Shown here: piece by piece, positions 7,876 to 16,878 of the stretch
Numbering within the stretch: position 1 is the first letter of the stretch
Layout of the letters: each line of letters starts with the position of its first letter
DNA from: Melghirimyces profundicolus
GTDB taxonomy: Bacteria > Bacillota > Bacilli > Thermoactinomycetales > DSM-45169
Assembly (NCBI RefSeq): GCF_003054245.1
Contig: NZ_QBKR01000010.1
Span: 54,624 to 118,623 of the forward strand
DNA length: 64,000 nucleotides
Direction: 5' to 3'
Notes under the pieces: generated by a model
Database searches by the model: none
What the model saw: the letters and a program-made list of their open reading frames with translations, nothing else
Told to the model about the DNA's origin: nothing
Made by a program: the position numbers and the translations under genes

Positions 7876-8679
7876 ATGAATCCAATTCACATCGTCGTCG
7901 CCGGTGCCACCGGCCGGATGGGCCGGGAGACGGTCAAGATGATCACGCGGGAAAAACATCTGAAGTTGACGGGAGCCGTCGCCCGCAGCCGGAAAGGAGA
8001 AGATGTGGGCACGGTGATCGGTCTGGGCGAACTGGGGGTGACACTGACGGACTCCCTGGAAAGCGCCCTGGAAGCGGGACAGCCCCATGTGCTGATTGAC
8101 CTGACCACTCCGGAAACGGTAAAACGCCACATGGAACTGGCGATCGATGCCGGAGTCCGGCCCGTGGTCGGCACCACGGGCCTGACCGAAGAGGAAATCA
8201 AGGACTTGGACCGAAAATGCCGTGAGCGGGACTTGGGCGGGATCATTGCCCCCAATTTTGCCGTGGGAGCCGTCCTGATGATGGCTTTCGCCTCCAAAGC
8301 GGCCAAGTACCTGCCCGATGTGGAAATCATTGAAATGCATCACGATCAAAAGCTGGATGCCCCCTCCGGCACGGCGATGAAAACGGCGGAATTGATCTCC
8401 CGGGAACGGGAGGAGAAAAAGCAGGGGCATCCCGAAGAGAAAGAAATTCTGGATGGGGCCCGGGGCGGATACCGACAGGGTTTCCGCATTCACAGTGTGC
8501 GGCTTCCGGGACTGGTGGCTCACCAGGAAGTCTTGTTCGGGGGTCCGGGGCAGCTCTTGACCCTCCGCCACGACTCGATGAACCGGGAATCCTTCATGCC
8601 GGGGGTCAAGCTGGCCGTAGAAGAAGTGATGAACCGGACCGGTCTCATCTATGGTCTGGAAAACCTCATGGAGCTTTAG
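7876..8679 (+). CDS. dapB: 4-hydroxy-tetrahydrodipicolinate reductase
   Basis: DapB reduces hydroxy-tetrahydrodipicolinate with NAD(P)H on the route to diaminopimelate and lysine, and so supplies cell wall and spore dipicolinate precursors. The 267-residue product has the Rossmann motif VAGATGRMGRE near residues 7-17 and the catalytic EMHHDQKLDAPSGTA region at about 150-164. The ATG at 7876 gives the usual length and sits correctly behind the ribosome site if the intervening hairpin is folded. The ATG at 7864 lies inside that stem and is less likely. Confidence 0.93.
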   Translation: MNPIHIVVAGATGRMGRETVKMITREKHLKLTGAVARSRKGEDVGTVIGLGELGVTLTDSLESALEAGQPHVLIDLTTPETVKRHMELAIDAGVRPVVGTTGLTEEEIKDLDRKCRERDLGGIIAPNFAVGAVLMMAFASKAAKYLPDVEIIEMHHDQKLDAPSGTAMKTAELISREREEKKQGHPEEKEILDGARGGYRQGFRIHSVRLPGLVAHQEVLFGGPGQLLTLRHDSMNRESFMPGVKLAVEEVMNRTGLIYGLENLMEL

Positions 8680-8690
8680 GATGACAGCCG

Positions 8691-9692
8691 ATGGGTAATT
8701 CCATTCCCCGCTTTCCCCTGCTGTGGGGAGAGACGCCCCTGGAGCCTCTCCCGAGGTTGGCCGCCCGGATCGGGGTGAAAGCGCTCTGGATCAAGCGGGA
8801 TGATCTGACCGGCGTGGCCCTCGGCGGGAACAAACTGCGGAAGTTGGAATATCTCCTCGGGGAAGCGAAATCCGGAGACTGCGATCTGATCATAACCGGG
8901 GGAAGCCCCCAGTCCAACCACGCCCGTTTAACCGCCGGCGCGGCAAGAAAAGCTGGTCTGGAGACTTGGTTGTGTTTTGCGGGCCGGCACCGGGGAAAAG
9001 AACAGGGAAATCTCTTCCTGGACCGGTTGTTCGGTGCGACCACGTTTCTCACCGGGGTTTACGGCTCCCGAAACCTGCTGGTCGAGATGGAAAAAAAGGC
9101 GGCCATTGCCCGTGACCGTGGCCGAAAGCCTTACGTGATCCCTGTGGGAGGATCCACTCCGACAGGAGATTACGGGTACGTGGAAGCCTGGAGAGAATGG
9201 CGCTCTCAAGTCTCTCGCCGGAACCTGCCTTCCATCGACACGGTGGTGTTGGCGGCGGGCAGCGGCGGCACCCTGGCAGGCCTTCTCGCCGGAAAAACGA
9301 TTCTCCCCGCTCCCGTTCACCTGATCGGGGTCAGTGTCTGGCAAAAGGAGCCGGTGCTCCGGGAGGAAGTGATCGGACTGGCCAACGGGGTCCTGAAACG
9401 GATGGATCGTCCGGAACGGGTGAACGAGGGGGAGGTGCACGTGACCGACCGCTATATCGGTCCCAAATACGGCGTGCCTTCGGAAGGAGGGATCCGGGCG
9501 ATCCGTCTGTTGGCGGAGACGGAGGGTTTGCTGGCCGACCCGGTCTACACCGGAAAGGCGCTTCACGGATTGATCGATCTGGCCCGACGGGAGAACTGGA
9601 CGGACAAGTCCGTCCTCTTCTGGCACACCGGGGGATCGCCGGCCCTTTTCACCCACGCGTCCGCCTTTACCCAGGACGGATCCCAAAGATAA
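8691..9692 (+). CDS. D-cysteine desulfhydrase/ACC deaminase family PLP enzyme
   Basis: The 333-residue protein is a fold-type II pyridoxal-phosphate enzyme of the D-cysteine desulfhydrase/ACC deaminase group. The PLP lysine lies in LGGNKLRKLEYL at about residues 43-54, and a GGSPQSNHARLTA motif follows. It would release ammonia from a small amino acid such as D-cysteine. It starts 11 bases after dapB, with no clear ribosome site of its own, so translational coupling is likely. The substrate cannot be decided from the sequence. Confidence 0.8.
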   Translation: MGNSIPRFPLLWGETPLEPLPRLAARIGVKALWIKRDDLTGVALGGNKLRKLEYLLGEAKSGDCDLIITGGSPQSNHARLTAGAARKAGLETWLCFAGRHRGKEQGNLFLDRLFGATTFLTGVYGSRNLLVEMEKKAAIARDRGRKPYVIPVGGSTPTGDYGYVEAWREWRSQVSRRNLPSIDTVVLAAGSGGTLAGLLAGKTILPAPVHLIGVSVWQKEPVLREEVIGLANGVLKRMDRPERVNEGEVHVTDRYIGPKYGVPSEGGIRAIRLLAETEGLLADPVYTGKALHGLIDLARRENWTDKSVLFWHTGGSPALFTHASAFTQDGSQR

Positions 9693-9703
9693 AAAGGAGT
9701 GTC

Positions 9704-9735
9704 AAATAAACCCCCGCAGGGGTTTATTTTTTTTT
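9704..9735 (+). terminator. Terminator of the mazG-dapB unit
   Basis: AAATAAACCCC pairs with GGGGTTTATTT around loop CGCA, and the T run continues for nine bases. Confidence 0.88.
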
Positions 9736-9764
9736 GCCCGAATCGACGGTTTCAAGGTAAACAA

Positions 9765-9779
9765 GTTTGCGAAACAAAC
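9765..9779. repeat. 15-bp palindrome copy 3
   Basis: GTTTGC-GAA-ACAAAC, preceded by AAACAA; one arm position differs from a perfect palindrome. It lies between the terminator and the mgsA promoter. Confidence 0.55.
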
Positions 9780-9838
9780 AATAATCACGTTGGAGTACAT
9801 ACCAAGCGCAGAAAATCGGCCTTTGAATACGAAAACCA

Positions 9839-9853
9839 GTTTGTATCACAAAC
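9839..9853. repeat. 15-bp palindrome copy 4
   Basis: GTTTGT-ATC-ACAAAC, a perfect palindrome with T/A in place of C/G at the inner arm position. It is 74 bases downstream of copy 3 and 44 bases before the mgsA promoter -35. Confidence 0.55.
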
Positions 9854-9896
9854 AATTTGACATCCAGAGTCCGCAACTTCCAAAAGCCGCGGTTTC

Positions 9897-9926
9897 TTGA
9901 TTTCGCCTCTCGAAATCGAATATAAT
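9897..9926 (+). promoter_or_regulatory. Putative promoter for the mgsA-bsh-cca-birA unit
   Basis: TTGATT at 9897-9902 and a perfect TATAAT at 9921-9926 are separated by 18 bases. The mgsA start is 120 bases downstream, leaving a leader of about 110 bases. Confidence 0.6.
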
Positions 9927-10045
9927 GAAATCGATTCACAAATAGGTGATTCAACGGACGCAGTTGTTCCCGCGCGGTAGGCGATTCACTACTGGGTGGG
10001 TTTTTTCACGCATCTTTCACCTCGGAGAGATCGGGAGGGGACGGG

Positions 10046-10447
10046 ATGAAGATCGCACTGATTGCCCATGACAAAAAGAAGGAGCAAATGATTCGATTCA
10101 CGATCGCTTACCGGGAATTGTTGAAAAGCCATACGTTGTATGCGACGGGAACAACGGGAATGAAGATCGCTGAGGCCACCGGCCTTTCCGTTTACCGCTT
10201 TCTCTCGGGACCGCTGGGCGGGGATCAGCAGATCGGCGCTTTGATGGCGGAAAACCGTCTGGATTGCGTCATCTTCCTGCGGGATCCCTTGACGGCCCAA
10301 CCCCATGAGCCGGACATCCTGGCCTTGTTGCGCCTGGCCGATGTGCACAACGTTCCGGTGGCGACCAATCTGGCGGCGGCGGAAGTGCTGATCCGTTCGA
10401 TCCAACAAGGAGATTTTGAATGGAGAACCTTGATCCAAGAACGGTAA
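10046..10447 (+). CDS. mgsA: Methylglyoxal synthase
   Basis: MgsA converts dihydroxyacetone phosphate to methylglyoxal and phosphate, a bypass that relieves sugar-phosphate stress. The 133-residue protein shows the family signature: [10 protein letters not shown] at the N-terminus, the TTGMK phosphate-binding loop at about 36-40, [12 protein letters not shown] at about 54-65 and the catalytic FLRDPL at about 80-85. GGGAGGGGACGGG precedes the ATG. It leads an operon with the bacillithiol genes, which fits because bacillithiol helps detoxify methylglyoxal. Confidence 0.95.
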   Translation: MKIALIAHDKKKEQMIRFTIAYRELLKSHTLYATGTTGMKIAEATGLSVYRFLSGPLGGDQQIGALMAENRLDCVIFLRDPLTAQPHEPDILALLRLADVHNVPVATNLAAAEVLIRSIQQGDFEWRTLIQER

Positions 10448-10464
10448 GATAAAGGAGATCAATC

Positions 10465-11163
10465 ATGGAACAAGTGAAAATTCTGGCTTTTGGAGCTCAT
10501 CCCGATGATGTGGAAATCGGGGCGGGGGGGATCCTTGCCCGTCACACCGCCCAGGGTATTCGGGTTGCGATCTGCGATCTGACCGACGGGGAGCTTTCTT
10601 CCAACGGCGATGTCCCCACCCGCCGGCAGGAGGCCGACCGGGCGGCGGAAATTTTGGGGCTGGCCGGCCGATATCGGCTGGGATTTCCCGACAGGGGGCT
10701 TACCGGCACACGGGAGCAGATCGACGAAATGGTCCGGTTGATTCGCCGGCTCCGCCCTCAGGTGGTGCTGGCTCCCCACTGGGATGACCGTCATCCCGAT
10801 CACACCGCCTGCAGCCGGTTGGTGAAGGAGGCGGTTTTCGATGCCGCCGTGGGGAAGAAAGCGGCGGAAGACGGACAGGAACCCCACCGGGTGCAGCAAC
10901 TGTTTTATTATTTTATCAACCAAACGGGGAAGGCCGATGTCATCGTTGACATCACTGAGGAATACCCCCGTAAAAAAGAGGCGATCCTGGCTTTTGAGAG
11001 CCAGTTTGTGCCGGGTCCCGGAAGAACGGAGACGCCGTTGAACCGCCCCACGTATCTCGCAATGGTGGAGGGACGCGACCAGATCTGGGGACATCAAATC
11101 GGCACCACCCACGGGGAAGGACTGGTCACTGCCCAGCCGATTCCCCTGAATGGTTTGGTTTAA
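10465..11163 (+). CDS. bshB1: Bacillithiol biosynthesis deacetylase BshB1
   Basis: This zinc hydrolase removes the acetyl group from N-acetylglucosaminyl-malate, the second step of bacillithiol synthesis. The 232-residue protein has the LmbE-type metal motif GAHPDDVE at residues 10-17 and a second histidine cluster HWDDRHPDH at about 108-116. Its neighbour bshA makes the substrate, and both are behind mgsA in the conserved order. An AAAGGAGAT ribosome site stands before the ATG. Confidence 0.94.
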   Translation: MEQVKILAFGAHPDDVEIGAGGILARHTAQGIRVAICDLTDGELSSNGDVPTRRQEADRAAEILGLAGRYRLGFPDRGLTGTREQIDEMVRLIRRLRPQVVLAPHWDDRHPDHTACSRLVKEAVFDAAVGKKAAEDGQEPHRVQQLFYYFINQTGKADVIVDITEEYPRKKEAILAFESQFVPGPGRTETPLNRPTYLAMVEGRDQIWGHQIGTTHGEGLVTAQPIPLNGLV

Positions 11164-11180
11164 AGCAAGGGAGGAGACCC

Positions 11181-12299
11181 ATGCGCATCGGAATCACTTG
11201 CTATCCCAGTCACGGCGGATCCGGGGTGGTGGCGACGGAGTTGGGCAAGCTGATGGCGGAACGGGGCCATCAAGTCCATTTTATCTCTTATGACATGCCC
11301 TTCCGCTTGGGTCGGTTTTACCACAACGTTCATTACCACGAGGTGGAAGCCAACCGGTATGCGGTTTTTCGTTTTCCCCCTTACGACCTGGCGTTGGCCA
11401 ACCGGATGGCTCAAGTGGCCAAAATCCATCAGCTTGACCTTATCCACGTTCATTATGCCGTCCCCCATGCCCTCTGTGCCTACCTTGCCAAAAAGATGGT
11501 CGGTGACTCCCTGAAGGTGGTGACCACCCTTCACGGGACGGATATTACCGTCCTCGGGGAAGATCCGTCGCTCAAAGACATCATCTGTTTCGGAATCAAC
11601 CACAGCGATGCCGTTACCGCCGTGTCGGACGACCTGGTCCGGCAGACCCGGGAACTGTTCTGCGTCGACAAACAACTGACCCGGATCTACAACTTTGTGG
11701 ATCCCCGGGTATATCAGCCGCTGGATGTTTCCGACATCCGCTCCGAGTACGCGGCAACGGAGGAAAAACTGCTCCTGCATATTTCCAACTTCCGGGCGGT
11801 GAAGCGGACCACGGATGTGATCCGGATCTTTGAAAAAGTACAACAGGAAGTGGCCGCCCGTCTCATCCTGGTGGGCGAGGGTCCGGAATGGTCCCGGACC
11901 GTCCAGATGGTTAAGGAGTTGGGGCTGGAATCCCGGGTGATGTTTCTGGGCAAACAGGACGAAGTGGCCCGGCTGATCTCTCTGGCTGACCTTCTCCTGC
12001 TTCCCTCCTCCAAAGAGAGTTTCGGCCTGGTTGCCCTCGAAGCCATGGCCTGCGGGGTGCCCACCGTGGGTTCCAATGCCGGGGGCCTTCCGGAGGTGGT
12101 GGTTCACGGGGAGACCGGATACCTGGCGGAGATCGGGGACACTGAGGCCATGGCTGCCCAGGCGGTCCGTTTGCTGTCCGATCCCGTGTTGTACCGCCGT
12201 TTTTCGGAAAACGGAGTGAGGTTGGCGAGGGAACGGTTTTCCGCTGAAAAAATCGCCGGTCAATACGAAGATCTATACCGCCAGGTGATCGGGAAATGA
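11181..12299 (+). CDS. bshA: N-acetyl-alpha-D-glucosaminyl L-malate synthase BshA
   Basis: BshA is the GT4-type glycosyltransferase that joins GlcNAc from UDP-GlcNAc to L-malate, the first step of bacillithiol synthesis. The 372-residue product has the N-terminal GITCYPSHGGSGVVATELG loop (residues 3-21) and the C-terminal ESFGLVALEAMACGVP nucleotide-sugar motif near 281-296. The stop codon overlaps the cca start (ATGA at 12296-12299), which points to translational coupling. Confidence 0.95.
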   Translation: MRIGITCYPSHGGSGVVATELGKLMAERGHQVHFISYDMPFRLGRFYHNVHYHEVEANRYAVFRFPPYDLALANRMAQVAKIHQLDLIHVHYAVPHALCAYLAKKMVGDSLKVVTTLHGTDITVLGEDPSLKDIICFGINHSDAVTAVSDDLVRQTRELFCVDKQLTRIYNFVDPRVYQPLDVSDIRSEYAATEEKLLLHISNFRAVKRTTDVIRIFEKVQQEVAARLILVGEGPEWSRTVQMVKELGLESRVMFLGKQDEVARLISLADLLLLPSSKESFGLVALEAMACGVPTVGSNAGGLPEVVVHGETGYLAEIGDTEAMAAQAVRLLSDPVLYRRFSENGVRLARERFSAEKIAGQYEDLYRQVIGK

Positions 12300-13531
12300 C
12301 CGAGGTCCGGGAAGCCGCCTTCAAGGTGTTGGCCCGGTTGGAGAAAGCCGGCCATCAGGCCTACTTGGTCGGGGGATGTGTCCGGGACCGGCTCCTGGGG
12401 ATGGAACCGGCGGATTACGATATCGCCACCGACGCCCGTCCGGAAAGGGTGCAGGCGCTGTTTCCCAAAACGGTGGCCACCGGATTGAAGCACGGCACCG
12501 TGACCGTTCTGATGGACGGGCAAAGCGTGGAAGTCACCACCTTCCGCAGGGAAACCGGCTACCGGGACCACCGTCGCCCCGACCGCGTCAGGTTTGTAAC
12601 GGAACTCCGCCAGGATCTGTCCCGCCGGGATTTCACCGTCAATGCGATGGCGGAAGATCGCCGGGGCCGCCTCCATGATCCCTTCAACGGAGCGGCGGAT
12701 CTGAAGCAAGGAGTGATCCGGACGGTGGGGAGAGCGGAGGATCGCTTTGCCGAAGATGCATTGAGAATGATCCGGGCCCTTCGCTTCTCCGCGCAGCTCG
12801 GGTTCCGACTGGAAAAGAAGACCCGGACGGCCCTGGAGCGGCAAAAACCACTTCTCCGCCACCTGGCGGTGGAACGGGTGACGGGGGAGCTGGAGAAAGT
12901 GTGGAAGGCGGAGGAACCTTCACGGGCCTTGCGTCCGCTTTGGGAAATGGAACTCTTTCCTCATCTTCCGCCCTTTGCCGCCTGGGGGGTTCCCGTACCC
13001 GCTCCCCGGATTCCGTTCATTCGGGTGGATACGGCAAAAACCCGCCGAGCCCGCTGGTCCCTGTTTCTCCACCTGTGCGGAGTGAAAGGGGAAGAGGCGG
13101 AACGCCGGTTATCCAGTTTCCGTCTTTCGGCCAACGAGGTCCGGGCGATCAGCACCATACACCGGCTGGCAGTGAACTGGGACCTTTCCCCCCAAGATGT
13201 GGTCACGGGAAAGAAGCGGCTGCTCCGTCACGGGTTCGAGCCCTTGGAAGCGGCACTCACCGCCGCCGCCCGGATACGGGGGTGGGAATCCGCCGAAGAA
13301 GCGGTTCTCCGGTCCGCCCTTCACCGGTGGCACCGGGAGATGCCGGTCCACCGATTGGAAGAACTCCGGTTGAACGGACAGGAGTTGATCCGGGCGCTTC
13401 ACCAACCTCCCGGACCGTGGGTGGGGTCGGTGCTGCAATCGTTGTTGGAAAAAGCGGCCCTCGGGGAGGTCCCCAATGAGAGGGAGGCGCTGATCAGGGA
13501 GGGACGACGCCTTGTCGAGCCGAATACGTGA
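12296..13531 (+). CDS. cca: tRNA nucleotidyltransferase (CCA-adding enzyme)
   Basis: The enzyme adds or repairs the 3' CCA of tRNAs without a template. The 411-residue class II nucleotidyltransferase has LVGGCVRDRLLG at residues 23-34 and the catalytic DYDIATDA at about 40-47, followed by the RRDFTVNAMA and EDALRMIRALRFSAQLGF motifs. The length matches Gram-positive enzymes. The gene overlaps bshA by four bases and birA by 20 bases, so the whole stretch is one transcript. Confidence 0.95.
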   Translation: MTEVREAAFKVLARLEKAGHQAYLVGGCVRDRLLGMEPADYDIATDARPERVQALFPKTVATGLKHGTVTVLMDGQSVEVTTFRRETGYRDHRRPDRVRFVTELRQDLSRRDFTVNAMAEDRRGRLHDPFNGAADLKQGVIRTVGRAEDRFAEDALRMIRALRFSAQLGFRLEKKTRTALERQKPLLRHLAVERVTGELEKVWKAEEPSRALRPLWEMELFPHLPPFAAWGVPVPAPRIPFIRVDTAKTRRARWSLFLHLCGVKGEEAERRLSSFRLSANEVRAISTIHRLAVNWDLSPQDVVTGKKRLLRHGFEPLEAALTAAARIRGWESAEEAVLRSALHRWHREMPVHRLEELRLNGQELIRALHQPPGPWVGSVLQSLLEKAALGEVPNEREALIREGRRLVEPNT

Positions 13532-14486
13532 ACAATTGTTATCCCTGCTTCTTCATAACACCGACTCATTTATATCGGGCGAGGAGATCAGCCGCCGGCT
13601 GCAATGCAGCCGGGCAGCGGTCTGGAAACAGATCGAGGAACTCCGGAAGGAAGGATACCAGATCGAAGCCCGTCCCAAAAAAGGGTACCGGCTCGTTCAC
13701 CGGCCGGACCGGGTGGCCCCTGAAGAGCTGAAACCCCACCTTTCCACCCGGCGGTTCGGCCGCCGGATCCTGTACCGGCAGAGCCTTCCGTCCACCCAAC
13801 CCCTGGCCCATGACTGGGCCCGGCAGGGGGCCGAAGAAGGGGCATTGATCATCACGGAAGAACAGACCCAAGGCCGGGGGCGGATGGGACGGGTCTGGCA
13901 TTCGCCGCCCCACAGCGGCATCTGGATGAGCCTGATCCTGAGGCCGCCGGTTCCCCTCGCTCAAGCCCCCCAGCTGACCCTCTTGGCGTCCGTGGGATTG
14001 ACCCGTGCCCTCCGGAGAGAAACCGGCTTGGATATCCAAATCAAGTGGCCCAATGATCTTCTGATCGGGCGCAAAAAATTCTGCGGGATTCTGACGGAAA
14101 CCCGGGGGGAGCAGGACCGGGTCCAGTATGTGGTTCTGGGAACGGGCATCAACGTCAACGTGTCCGGGACTCATTGGCCGGATGAATTAAAGGATACCGC
14201 CACTTCGCTGATGATTGAAGGAAAGCGCTCCTACCGGCGGGCGGACCTGATCGCAGCCATCCTGAAAGAATTGGAAGAGCTGTATGACGGCTATCTCTCC
14301 CACGGTTTTGAGCCGATCCGAATCTTATGGGAGGAGTACGCGGGCATGCTGGGCCGGAACGTGCGCACGTTGACCCCCCGTGGGCCCGTGGAGGGGACCG
14401 CGGTCGGCCTGGACGGGTCGGGCGCTCTCCTCCTTCGACAGGGAGAAGAAGTGATCCCGGTGTTTTCCGCCGACATCGACTATTGA
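13512..14486 (+). CDS. birA: Bifunctional biotin ligase/biotin operon repressor
   Basis: BirA activates biotin with ATP and attaches it to carboxylase carrier lysines; the N-terminal winged helix also allows repression of biotin genes. The 324-residue protein has the HTH at about residues 20-60, the GRGRMGR biotinyl-AMP loop at about 120-126, and KWPNDLLI with the GILTE region near 178-197. The start is TTG at 13512 inside cca, behind AGGGAGGGA. This length with an intact HTH indicates the bifunctional type. Confidence 0.94.
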   Translation: MSSRIREQLLSLLLHNTDSFISGEEISRRLQCSRAAVWKQIEELRKEGYQIEARPKKGYRLVHRPDRVAPEELKPHLSTRRFGRRILYRQSLPSTQPLAHDWARQGAEEGALIITEEQTQGRGRMGRVWHSPPHSGIWMSLILRPPVPLAQAPQLTLLASVGLTRALRRETGLDIQIKWPNDLLIGRKKFCGILTETRGEQDRVQYVVLGTGINVNVSGTHWPDELKDTATSLMIEGKRSYRRADLIAAILKELEELYDGYLSHGFEPIRILWEEYAGMLGRNVRTLTPRGPVEGTAVGLDGSGALLLRQGEEVIPVFSADIDY

Positions 14487-14737
14487 CGGAAAGCATTGTC
14501 ACCGAAGAGAAGATCGTTTAATCTAAGAGGGAAGCGGTGGCATCCTGCGGGAGCCGCACGCAAAACTCCCTTTTACCATCCGTGTTTTTCATCCTTTTAT
14601 CCATTCTGCTCTGAGCCCACGGGACGGAGACAGAGGTACCGTCGGAAACGGACGTCTTCTGGACTCCCTTGCGGCCGGAAGGCGTTTTTTGTTGTGTCAC
14701 CTCTGACTCCGGAGCGTATCACAAGGAGGTTTGTGCC
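14487..14737 (+). other. Gene-free leader region before panB
   Basis: About 250 bases without a gene. It holds several small hairpins, including a GCGG/CCGC pair near 14534-14552 and a short GCC-GGAA-GGC stem before six T residues near 14684-14693. Arms TTGTG (14693) and CACAA (14720) flank the stretch just before the panB ribosome site. I cannot assign it to a known riboswitch class. Confidence 0.4.
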
Positions 14738-15604
14738 ATGTCCGCACAAGGAAATCAAGTGACGCTTCGGACACTGGACCAGATGAAACAGGAACAAACC
14801 AAAATCGCCATGGTGACCGCCTACGATTACCCCTCGGCCAAACTGGCGGAAGCCGGAGGAGCGGACCTTCTCCTCGTCGGAGATTCCCTGGGGATGGTGG
14901 TTCTCGGTTATGATTCCACTGTGCGGGTCACCCTGGACGAAATGCTTCACCATACCAAAGCGGTGGTCCGCGGTGCGACCCGTCCCCTTGTGGTGACGGA
15001 CCTTCCCTTCCTGACGGCCCATCTGAGCCGGGAGGAAGCCCTGAAAGCGGCCGGGCGCCTGTTGCAGGAAGGGGGGGCACAAGCGGTCAAAGTGGAAGGC
15101 TGCAACGGGGTATTGGAGAACATTCGCGCCTGTGTGGAGGCGGGGATCCCCGTTATGGGCCATATCGGGCTGACGCCCCAATCGGTTCACCAGCTCGGCG
15201 GATACCGGATCCAGGGAAAAGATGCAGATTCGGCCCGACGACTGATGGAGGAAGCCAAACGCCTGGAGGAGGCGGGAATTTTCGCCCTGGTGCTGGAATG
15301 CGTCCCTGAAGAAGTGGCCGAACGGATCACCGGGGGGCTCACCATCCCCACCATCGGAATCGGCGCCGGACGCGCTTGCGACGGACAGGTCCTGGTGTAC
15401 CACGACCTGCTTCAATACGGGAGCGATTTGAAGCCCCGTTTCGTCAAAGCCTATGCCCGGACGGGGGAAGAAGCCGTCCGGGGCATCTCCCGGTACGTGC
15501 AGGAAGTGCGGGAAGGGATGTTCCCCGGAGAAGAACACACCTTCCACCTTCATGCTTCCGTGGTGGACCGTCTTTACGGCGGGAAAGGGAGGGAACGACC
15601 GTGA
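14738..15604 (+). CDS. panB: 3-methyl-2-oxobutanoate hydroxymethyltransferase
   Basis: PanB transfers a hydroxymethyl group from methylene-tetrahydrofolate to ketoisovalerate, giving ketopantoate, the first committed step of pantothenate and CoA synthesis. The 288-residue product has MVTAYDYPSA near residue 26, the Mg-binding LLVGDSLGMV near 48-57 and HIGLTPQS near 143-150. The start at 14738 is set by AAGGAGGTTT; longer frame extensions lack a ribosome site. The stop overlaps the panC GTG start. Confidence 0.95.
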   Translation: MSAQGNQVTLRTLDQMKQEQTKIAMVTAYDYPSAKLAEAGGADLLLVGDSLGMVVLGYDSTVRVTLDEMLHHTKAVVRGATRPLVVTDLPFLTAHLSREEALKAAGRLLQEGGAQAVKVEGCNGVLENIRACVEAGIPVMGHIGLTPQSVHQLGGYRIQGKDADSARRLMEEAKRLEEAGIFALVLECVPEEVAERITGGLTIPTIGIGAGRACDGQVLVYHDLLQYGSDLKPRFVKAYARTGEEAVRGISRYVQEVREGMFPGEEHTFHLHASVVDRLYGGKGRERP

Positions 15605-16473
15605 AAACCGTTCGCACCATCGACGAACTCCGGAAACTTCTTGCTCCGCAAAGGAGAAAGACCTTGGGTCTGGTGCCCACCATGGGTTACCTGCACCGTG
15701 GACACCTCAGCCTGATCGAACGGGCGGTGAAAGAATGCGACCGGGTCGTGGTTTCGCTCTTCGTCAACCCGCTCCAGTTCGGTCCGGGAGAAGATCTGGA
15801 GCGGTATCCCCGGGATCCGGACCGGGACGTTCGCCTGGCCGAGCAGGCGGGGGCGGACATTCTGTTCGCTCCTTCCACCGCGGAAATGTACCCCGCGGGC
15901 GCCCAAACCGTCGTCCGTGTTTCCGGTTTGACCGACCGCCTGTGCGGCGCCTCCCGTCCCGGGCATTTTGACGGGGTGGCCACGGTGGTGTCCAAGCTGT
16001 TTCATATCGTGGAACCGGACCGGGCTTACTTCGGACTGAAAGACGCCCAGCAGGTCGCCGTGATCCAACGAATGGTGGAAGACCTCAACTTTCCCGTTAC
16101 GATCGTTCCCTGTCCCACGGTCCGGGAAGAAGATGGACTGGCCATGAGCTCCCGCAATGTTTACCTGTCGGCGGAGGATCGAAAAAAAGCGGCTTCCATT
16201 TACCGTGCCCTCCGGGAAGCGACCCGGAAACGGAAAACCGGAGAGGTGTCCACGGCCTCCCAAGCGGTCCGAATGATCCGGGAGCAGCTGGAAGCCGTCC
16301 CCGGTCTCACCGTCGAGTATGCGGAAGTTTTGAGTTATCCCGGCCTGGAACCCGTCAACGAACTGCGATCCCAGCAGGTGATCGCGGCGGTGGCTGTCCG
16401 ACTGGGACGCACCCGTCTGATCGATAACGTGATTTGGCCGAAAGAGGAGGGATCCCCATGTTCCGCACCATGA
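15601..16473 (+). CDS. panC: Pantothenate synthetase
   Basis: PanC condenses pantoate with beta-alanine using ATP. The 290-residue product has [15 protein letters not shown] (about residues 24-38, with the HIGH-like HRGH), [11 protein letters not shown] at about 57-67, [13 protein letters not shown] near 143-155 and the KMSKS-like SSRNVYLS near 181-188. The start is GTG at 15601, coupled to panB through a GTGA overlap. The 3' end overlaps panD by 16 bases, so B, C and D are made from one coupled message. Confidence 0.95.
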   Translation: MKTVRTIDELRKLLAPQRRKTLGLVPTMGYLHRGHLSLIERAVKECDRVVVSLFVNPLQFGPGEDLERYPRDPDRDVRLAEQAGADILFAPSTAEMYPAGAQTVVRVSGLTDRLCGASRPGHFDGVATVVSKLFHIVEPDRAYFGLKDAQQVAVIQRMVEDLNFPVTIVPCPTVREEDGLAMSSRNVYLSAEDRKKAASIYRALREATRKRKTGEVSTASQAVRMIREQLEAVPGLTVEYAEVLSYPGLEPVNELRSQQVIAAVAVRLGRTRLIDNVIWPKEEGSPCSAP

Positions 16474-16841
16474 TGAAATCCAAGATCCACCGGGCCACGG
16501 TGACGGAAGCCAACCTCCACTACGTGGGGAGCGTCACCATCGACGAAGACCTGATGGAAAAAGTGGACATTCTGCCCAACGAAAAAGTGCAGATCGTCAA
16601 CAACAACAACGGGGCACGATTGGAAACCTATGTCATCCCCGGGCCCCGGAACAGCGGCATTATCTGCCTCAACGGAGCTGCCGCCCGTCTGGTACAACCG
16701 GGAGACACCGTAATTATCATTTCCTACAGCATCATGACGGAAGAAGAAGCCAAAAATCACCAACCCCGGATCGCCATCATGGGAGAGAATAATCGAGTGA
16801 TGGAGATGCGAGGGAGAGAAATCCACGGAGCAATCAACTAA
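16458..16841 (+). CDS. panD: Aspartate 1-decarboxylase proenzyme
   Basis: PanD makes beta-alanine from aspartate. It is a pyruvoyl enzyme that cleaves itself at the Gly24-Ser25 bond, visible here as YVGSVTID (residues 22-29). The 127-residue length is standard. The start at 16458 gives the conserved [10 protein letters not shown]-terminus and sits behind AAAGAGGAGGG. Together with panB and panC it completes pantothenate synthesis. A palindrome copy and a terminator follow. Confidence 0.96.
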   Translation: MFRTMMKSKIHRATVTEANLHYVGSVTIDEDLMEKVDILPNEKVQIVNNNNGARLETYVIPGPRNSGIICLNGAAARLVQPGDTVIIISYSIMTEEEAKNHQPRIAIMGENNRVMEMRGREIHGAIN

Positions 16842-16850
16842 AACAGACAA

Positions 16851-16865
16851 GTTTGCAATATAAAC
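16851..16865. repeat. 15-bp palindrome copy 5 (degenerate)
   Basis: GTTTGC-AAT-ATAAAC, preceded by GACAA; the right arm deviates at two positions. As with copy 2, it lies between a stop codon and the following terminator. Confidence 0.45.
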
Positions 16866-16878
16866 ATATCAATCATTC

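Noticed and set aside
14487..14737. T-box-like riboswitch before panB (GGTACCG and a T run)
   Set aside because: The GAGGTACCGTCGG stretch lacks the TGGN core that pairs with tRNA, and no specifier stem or matching terminator could be drawn. It is listed only as a leader.
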